A DNA stretch of 64,000 bases from an uncultured Acidobacteriota bacterium. Lineage in GTDB: Bacteria; Acidobacteriota; Terriglobia; Bryobacterales; Bryobacteraceae. The translations under genes were made by a program, and so were the position numbers. The stretch lies in NCBI GenBank assembly GCA_902826685.1, contig CADEFT010000014.1:1-64000 (forward strand), read 5' to 3'. Below the pieces are notes generated by a model. It ran no database searches, was not told the DNA's origin, and saw nothing but the letters and a program-made list of their open reading frames with translations. Below, one piece after another: positions 62,012-64,000 of this stretch. Numbering within the stretch: the first letter of the stretch is position 1; every line of letters begins with the position of its first letter.

Positions 62012-63226
62012 TCAATCGCGCAGCATCTTTCCCGGTACGCTGTTGAACTCGCCCGAGCCCGGCTCAAATGGGTAGCGCGCCTTGATCTCATCGGTCAGAA
62101 CGATGCCGAGTCCCGGCCGGTCCGGCGGCACGACGTATCCATCCCTCATCGCGAACGCTCCATCGAGCAGATCGCCGTGCAGACCGGCGAAATCGGGCGG
62201 AATTTCGAGGATGCAGGTATTGGCGGCGGCGAAGCCGCAATGCACGTTCTGCATCAGAGACCCGGCCGCGCCCCAGGCGTGTGTCGCCACGGCGCGCCCG
62301 CGCGCTTCGAGCATCGCGGCCACACGCATAAACTCGCCAAGACCGCCGGTGTACGACGCATCGGGCTGGCCGATATCGAATGCATCCTGTTCCGAGAAGA
62401 CGCGCCACTCATATTGAGCGGTGAGACATTCTCCACCCGCCACCGGAACCGCGGTGCGGCGGCAAAGCTCGCCGTAACTCCACGGATCGGTGTAATGCAG
62501 AGGCTCTTCGAGGAAGAAAAGGTTGTAGGGCTCGACGGCCCGGCAGACCGCCTCCGCCGTTTCGAGCTTCCACGCGGTGCCGGTGCTGTTGCCCATATGC
62601 CCATCGAGCATCAGCCGCACGTCCGGGCCGCAGTGGCGGCGCAGGAAAGCGATCTTGGCGCCTTCGAAATCGGCGGCCTCGGCCGGCTCGATGGGCGAAT
62701 ACCAGCCCTCGGCGGGTGAGTAAGAACCGGTGGCGACCTTGAATCCGCGAAAGCCGAGCGAGAGGTAGTAATCCGCTTTTTCCGCCAGCCGCTCCAGCGG
62801 ATAGTTGGAAGGACCGCCGGTGGCATAGCCGGGAAGGCGGTCATGCTTCAAGCCGCCGAGCAGCTCATAGACGGGCTTGCGGTGGACTTTCCCTTTCAAA
62901 TCCCACAGCGCGGCTTCGATGCCGTTGAGCACGGAAACGCCGAGGCCCACACGGCACCAGAAGTTGCCGCAGTGGTACATGCGGCGCCACAGCTCTTCGA
63001 TGTCATCGCCATCGGAACCGATCAGGATAGGCGCGAAGAAATCCACAATGGCGGGCACGGCTTCCGGGCAGAAATAGCCCGCATAGGTTTCGCCGATGCC
63101 CGTTAATCCGCTATCGGTGTGAATCTCGAGGAAGGCAGCCGAGCGCCGCCGGCGCGCTTCCCGCAGAAAGCGGTCGTTGGTGGAGGGACCGGTCAGCAGA
63201 GTGGTGGTGACGTTGGTGATCTTCAT
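62012..63226 (-). CDS. Enolase-superfamily (mandelate racemase/muconate lactonizing) enzyme
   Basis: 404 residues. Metal ligands LDGHMGNS (Asp), FFLEEPLHYTD (Glu) and AGGECLTAQYE (Glu), general-acid His in ATHAWGAAGS. The KxK base motif reads GFKVATG, so the second lysine is Ala; this pattern differs from classical mandelate racemase and is closer to galactonate or mannonate dehydratases. Dehydrates a sugar acid to a 2-keto-3-deoxy acid, presumably cleaved by the DapA-family enzyme next door. ATG 63226; overlaps the DapA-like gene's stop by 4 bases (ATGA). Confidence 0.88.
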   Translation of the reverse strand: MKITNVTTTLLTGPSTNDRFLREARRRRSAAFLEIHTDSGLTGIGETYAGYFCPEAVPAIVDFFAPILIGSDGDDIEELWRRMYHCGNFWCRVGLGVSVLNGIEAALWDLKGKVHRKPVYELLGGLKHDRLPGYATGGPSNYPLERLAEKADYYLSLGFRGFKVATGSYSPAEGWYSPIEPAEAADFEGAKIAFLRRHCGPDVRLMLDGHMGNSTGTAWKLETAEAVCRAVEPYNLFFLEEPLHYTDPWSYGELCRRTAVPVAGGECLTAQYEWRVFSEQDAFDIGQPDASYTGGLGEFMRVAAMLEARGRAVATHAWGAAGSLMQNVHCGFAAANTCILEIPPDFAGLHGDLLDGAFAMRDGYVVPPDRPGLGIVLTDEIKARYPFEPGSGEFNSVPGKMLRD

Positions 63227-64000
63227 GCGAGCCAGTCCGCGTACTTGGCGTGCAGAATGCCGCGGCACTCTTCAAAGACTTCTTCGGAGAACGTGTCGTA
63301 AGGCGATAACAGACGCAGAGGCATCGGGACGCCGCCCAGCCGCACGAGAGCTTTATCGTAGGCTCCGTCCATCAGGCCCTGGCGCCGCATGGGTGCGATG
63401 ACGTCTTCCACCACGCGCAGATACTCGGCCTGAAAGGGGAACAGCTTGTCCCATTGTTTCGAGAGGGCGTATTCAAAGAGCCGGTGAGTCTGCTTCGGGA
63501 AGAGCGGTCCGAAGGAAGACAGCAGGGAACACTCGCCGTGCAGGCAGCCGGTTGGGAACATGGCTTCGCCCAAGAAATGCTGCAAATCGGGCGCGTGGCG
63601 CAGCAGATCCATGGTGCCGTGAACCGTGGTGCCAGTGTTCTTGGTGGCGGCCAGATTGGGCACGGCATCGGCGATGCGGCGATATTCCACGCCGGTGAGA
63701 ACGCGCTTGGTTCGCGCCAGGTTGTAGTGCAGAAACCGGCAATCGGGATGGGGCAGGCAAACGTCGCGAAAGAACCGCATCGTCTCGTTGTCGTTGAGCG
63801 CGCCCCAGCTTGGCAGGGAGATCTGGAACGTACGGAACCCGAGCGAATAGGCGATGCGCAGCCGCTCGTGGACCTGAGCGGTCGAAAGCGCGATGAGTCC
63901 GATCTGTGCGTGAACGCCTTCGCCGCGCGTCTCTTCGCGAAAGACTTCCGCCACGCGAGTGAAGCGCGGCAGATCGACGGCGTAGCCTTCGCCCGCCGTT
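63223..64000 (-). CDS. Dihydrodipicolinate synthase/NAL-family lyase (partial, N-terminus outside window)
   Basis: The frame is open past base 64000, so the N-terminus is missing; ~258 residues remain. The Schiff-base lysine lies in LAATKNTGTT and the conserved Tyr in FLHYNLART, the class I aldolase arrangement of DHDPS/N-acetylneuraminate lyase enzymes. With the sugar-acid dehydratase it would cleave a 2-keto-3-deoxy acid to pyruvate plus an aldehyde. The first open codons read TAGEGYAVDLPRFTRV. Confidence 0.82.
   Translation of the reverse strand, partial: TAGEGYAVDLPRFTRVAEVFREETRGEGVHAQIGLIALSTAQVHERLRIAYSLGFRTFQISLPSWGALNDNETMRFFRDVCLPHPDCRFLHYNLARTKRVLTGVEYRRIADAVPNLAATKNTGTTVHGTMDLLRHAPDLQHFLGEAMFPTGCLHGECSLLSSFGPLFPKQTHRLFEYALSKQWDKLFPFQAEYLRVVEDVIAPMRRQGLMDGAYDKALVRLGGVPMPLRLLSPYDTFSEEVFEECRGILHAKYADWLA

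Overview
The window is a dense, high-GC stretch of bacterial chromosome carrying about 52 protein genes and no recognisable phage, transposon, plasmid or CRISPR element. The gene content points to an Acidobacteriota of the Solibacter/Bryobacter type. The evidence is a large TonB-dependent receptor with an N-terminal carboxypeptidase-regulatory domain, several twin-arginine Gfo/Idh/MocA oxidoreductases, PQQ-type propellers, a giant He_PIG-repeat surface protein, Ser/Thr kinases and a full Lpt (LPS transport) set. This placement is an inference from gene families, not a marker-gene result. Neighbouring genes very often overlap by 1-4 bases (ATGA, GTGA, TGATG), so many runs are probably translationally coupled operons.

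Layout. 1-3877 (+): phospholipid synthesis (end of psd, pssA), a catalytically dead-looking aspartate-semialdehyde-dehydrogenase relative, lptE and holA. 3945-8532 (+): three overlapping genes that look like a cyclic-nucleotide module, namely an ABC exporter with a C-terminal cNMP-binding domain, a receiver-adenylate cyclase fusion, and a metallo-beta-lactamase-fold hydrolase. 8562-11392 (-): a slipin with an unusually perfect ribosome binding site, a degenerate tRNA-like sequence, and a radical SAM protein. 11446-16320 (mostly +): class II photolyase, a YfcH-like epimerase, two methyltransferases and a Kelch protein. 16341-20161 (-): a TPR protein and a membrane-anchored JAMM/MPN metalloprotease that overlap by four bases. 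20323-28084 (+): a small Ig-like protein, a 2157-residue He_PIG-repeat protein and an SDR. 28170-31001 (+): the VTC / DUF4956 / CotH trio.

31003-37554: an M20 peptidase, thioredoxin, glycogen synthase, then a CsgG-like protein, a Ser/Thr kinase and a secreted propeller-like protein. 37620-42920: two Gfo/Idh/MocA oxidoreductases, a PQQ-like propeller and a truncated MurF-like ligase. 42783-47179 (-): an E1-like ThiF/MoeB protein, a fused LptC-LptA protein, LptB and the fluoride channel CrcB. 47522-52597 (+): TonB-dependent receptor, M61 peptidase and peroxiredoxin. 52603-57236 (-): nucleotide-sugar dehydrogenase, a DapF relative with both catalytic cysteines replaced by serine, a GT-C glycosyltransferase and a PfkB kinase. 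57394-59285 (+): two metallophosphoesterases. 59268-64000 (-): a tightly overlapping catabolic run (amidohydrolase, phytanoyl-CoA-dioxygenase family, D-2-hydroxyacid dehydrogenase, enolase-superfamily dehydratase, DapA-family lyase).

The best candidates for something undescribed are the cNMP exporter/cyclase/hydrolase module, the membrane JAMM-TPR pair, the Ser/Ser DapF relative, the Cys/His-less Asd relative, and the tRNA-like sequence with an enlarged anticodon loop.
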